Position numbers and translations under genes: made by a program. Positions 62,118-64,000 of a stretch of DNA of 64,000 bases are shown here, piece by piece. The notes below the pieces were generated by a model. That model had not been told where the DNA came from. It saw only the letters and a list, made by a program, of their open reading frames with translations, and did no database searches. Where the stretch lies: NCBI RefSeq assembly GCF_000196455.1, contig NC_014614.1:498501-562500 (forward strand), in the 5' to 3' direction. Every line of letters starts with the position of its first letter. Within the stretch, counting starts at the first letter, position 1. The DNA is from Acetoanaerobium sticklandii (GTDB taxonomy: Bacteria; Bacillota; Clostridia; Peptostreptococcales; Filifactoraceae).

Positions 62118-63704
62118 ATGAGTAAAAACTCATTTTTAAAGGGAGCTGTTGTTCTGGGAGTTGCAGGTCTTATAGTAAAGATCTTAGGAGCTTTTTTTAG
62201 AATACCTCTTGGAAGATTGATAACTAGTGAAGGTATGGGCTATTACCAGACAGCTTATCCTATATATGTATTATTGCTTTCGATTTCTACATCTGGATTT
62301 CCTATAGCTATATCAAAAATGGTATCTGAAAGAAGAGCTGTCGGAAATTATAAAGGTGCACATAGAGTATTTACTATCACATTGAAAATACTACTTGTTT
62401 TAGGCCTGCTTACGTTTTCAATATTCTTTTTTGGTGCAAGAATTATTGTTAACGCACTTAACAACCCAAATGCATATTATTCCATGGTAGCTTTGGCTCC
62501 AGCTTTGTTGTTTGTGCCTATAATGGCTGCGTACAGAGGATATTTTCAAGGTAGAAACAATATGACACCTACAGCTGTATCTCAGATTATAGAGCAATCA
62601 GCTAGAGTAGGATTTGGCTTGATACTAGCATATTTTCTTATGCCAAAAGGTCTAGATTATGCAGCAGCTGGAGGTTCTTTTGGAGCTACAGCAGGAGCAA
62701 TATTTGGCATGGCATTTATTTTGTTTGTATATTACATAAATAAGCCTAAAATTGAAAAAGAACTTTTGAAAAGTGAAGAATTTGAAGAAGAAAGCTATAA
62801 AGTAATAATAAAAAGTATGCTCACTATTGCTCTTCCTATTATAATAGGAGCTTCTGTTATGCCTATTATGAATATGATAGATGTTTCTATAGTAATAAAT
62901 AGACTTATGGCATCTGGTTATACTCAAAGTGAGGCCAATGCACTTTATGGACAGCTCACAGGAATGGCTGCAACCTTAATAAATCTGCCACAAGTATTAA
63001 CTATGTCTATAGCCATGAGTATAGTGCCAGTAGTATCTCAAGCATATGCGCTTAGAGATATGGAGAGTGTAAAGGAAAATGCAAACCTAAGTGTAAGAAT
63101 GGCAGTGCTTTTAGGACTACCATCTGGAGTTGGACTTATGGTTCTTGCTACGCCTATAATGCAGCTTCTATATCCTAACGAGCCAGCATCAATAGGACAG
63201 ATACTATTTTTTATGTCACTTGGAGTAGTTTTTTTAAGCTTAATTCAAACACTAACAGGAATTCTTCAGGGCTTAGGAAAATCTCAAATTCCAGTTATGA
63301 ATCTTTTCATAGCAGCTATATTTAAACTAGTATGCACATATACTCTTACATCTATTCCTTCGCTTAATGTAAAAGGAGCGGCAATAGGTACTGTGCTTGC
63401 ATACATGATAGCTGCAGGACTTGATATATATTGGGTTAGAAAACTTCTTAATATAAAATTTGATATAAACCATCTTCTGATAAAACCTCTTTTAACAGCA
63501 GCTATTATGGGAGTAGTTGCGAAACTTACTCATATGGGACTTACTGATAAGCTAGGGAATTCATTATCTACTGTCATAGCCATAGTATTAGCGATAATTG
63601 TTTATGTTGTAGTGCTTATTCTAATTGGAGGAATAACTAAAGAAGAGATAGAAAAATTACCTAAAGGCAAGAAGCTAAGTAAATTCATTCCATCTAAAAA
63701 ATAA
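62118..63704 (+). CDS. SpoVB/MurJ-like polysaccharide exporter
   Basis: 528 aa, 14 membrane segments, MATE/MOP-type flippase of the SpoVB/YabM group. Motifs GLIVKILGAFFRIPLGRL and FPIAISKMVSERRAVGN at the start. It likely flips lipid-linked wall precursors. AGGAGG precedes the ATG; a terminator lies just upstream, so it may need its own promoter or readthrough. Confidence 0.9.
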   Translation: MSKNSFLKGAVVLGVAGLIVKILGAFFRIPLGRLITSEGMGYYQTAYPIYVLLLSISTSGFPIAISKMVSERRAVGNYKGAHRVFTITLKILLVLGLLTFSIFFFGARIIVNALNNPNAYYSMVALAPALLFVPIMAAYRGYFQGRNNMTPTAVSQIIEQSARVGFGLILAYFLMPKGLDYAAAGGSFGATAGAIFGMAFILFVYYINKPKIEKELLKSEEFEEESYKVIIKSMLTIALPIIIGASVMPIMNMIDVSIVINRLMASGYTQSEANALYGQLTGMAATLINLPQVLTMSIAMSIVPVVSQAYALRDMESVKENANLSVRMAVLLGLPSGVGLMVLATPIMQLLYPNEPASIGQILFFMSLGVVFLSLIQTLTGILQGLGKSQIPVMNLFIAAIFKLVCTYTLTSIPSLNVKGAAIGTVLAYMIAAGLDIYWVRKLLNIKFDINHLLIKPLLTAAIMGVVAKLTHMGLTDKLGNSLSTVIAIVLAIIVYVVVLILIGGITKEEIEKLPKGKKLSKFIPSKK

Positions 63705-63820
63705 ATCATAATAAATTTCTAATATGAAATGTAATTAACTAAAAACCAATAGTTATTTATGAATTGAAAATCACTAGCTACTATATAAATGGTTTTTTAA
63801 CCAAATAGATTAAGGAACTG

Positions 63821-63901
63821 CTTAGAAATAGAAAAGTAAAATATTATAGTTTTTAACATTAAACTATGATACTCTATTTGACTTATCAGGCAGTCCTTTT
63901 T
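63821..63901 (+). terminator. Large nested terminator after the spoVB-like gene
   Basis: AAGGA-CTGC faces GCAG-TCCTT, with ATAGA/TCTAT and ATAGTTT/AAACTAT nested inside, then TTTTTT. The final 100 bases of the window show no gene. Confidence 0.7.
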
Positions 63902-64000
63902 TATTTTGGATATAGCTGGATATCTGAATTATTTTAAATTAGGAGAGTTCTCGTTATTTATTATTGCTAAGGCTAATATGACTTTTATTTTATAGAGTGT

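Overview
The window is one strongly A/T-rich stretch of a low-GC Gram-positive anaerobe of the class Clostridia. Evidence for this is the split glycine decarboxylase (gcvPA/gcvPB) behind a tandem glycine riboswitch, and the presence of spoVG, a spoVB-like gene, RNase M5, SLH and LPXTG surface proteins, c-di-GMP-I riboswitches and DUF1659/DUF2922 genes. The pattern fits an amino-acid-fermenting member of the Peptostreptococcaceae, such as Acetoanaerobium. That assignment is inferred from gene content and was not checked against a database. I saw no rRNA, tRNA, CRISPR array, insertion sequence or phage gene.

Layout. 1-0.4 kb: the 5' end of an efflux adaptor lipoprotein on the minus strand, with an operator-like double palindrome over its promoter. 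0.4-5.6 kb: a small unknown gene, then glycine riboswitch-gcvT-gcvH-gcvPA-gcvPB. 5.6-14 kb: a PLP aminotransferase, a candidate small RNA, an EF-G-like GTPase, an exported M28 peptidase, a lipoprotein, lysA and rfbB. 14.1-18.8 kb: a small sigma-like protein followed by two LPXTG cell-wall proteins, each behind its own c-di-GMP-I riboswitch; the second carries an internal thioester (TQxA) adhesin domain. 18.9-21.6 kb: a DUF3298 lipoprotein and a two-gene Septu-like defence module (AAA ATPase plus HNH nuclease). 21.6-28.6 kb: a surface-glycan operon (DegT-like aminotransferases, FdtA-like ketoisomerase, acyltransferases, GT2 and membrane glycosyltransferases, GtrA). 28.6-40.3 kb: a G5-NlpC/P60 hydrolase, a MacAB-type ABC exporter, a copper-amine-oxidase-like surface protein, a TetR-RND efflux operon and a DUF2922/DUF1659 pair. 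40.4-64 kb: mostly housekeeping genes (galU, SLH protein, transaldolase, pncB, metG-tatD, rnmV-rsmA, murC, purR-spoVG-glmU-prs-pth-mfd-prsA-like-moaC-spoVB-like).

How the genes work together. The gcv operon degrades or makes glycine under glycine control. RfbB, FdtA, FdtB and a hexapeptide acyltransferase could make a dTDP-3-acetamido-3,6-dideoxyhexose, which the GT2/GtrA/GT39-like proteins would place on the cell surface. The two LPXTG proteins form a c-di-GMP-responsive surface/adhesion module.

The most unusual structure is in the leaders of those two LPXTG genes. Downstream of the riboswitch terminator, the 3' arm of the aptamer is present a second time. It is followed by a hairpin that pairs onto the ribosome-binding site, and that hairpin shows compensatory changes between the two loci. 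Other points worth checking are an orphan small RNA with C-rich single-stranded segments before the EF-G paralogue, a family of four long-hairpin terminators with a shared sequence, and operator-like dyads at three efflux operons.
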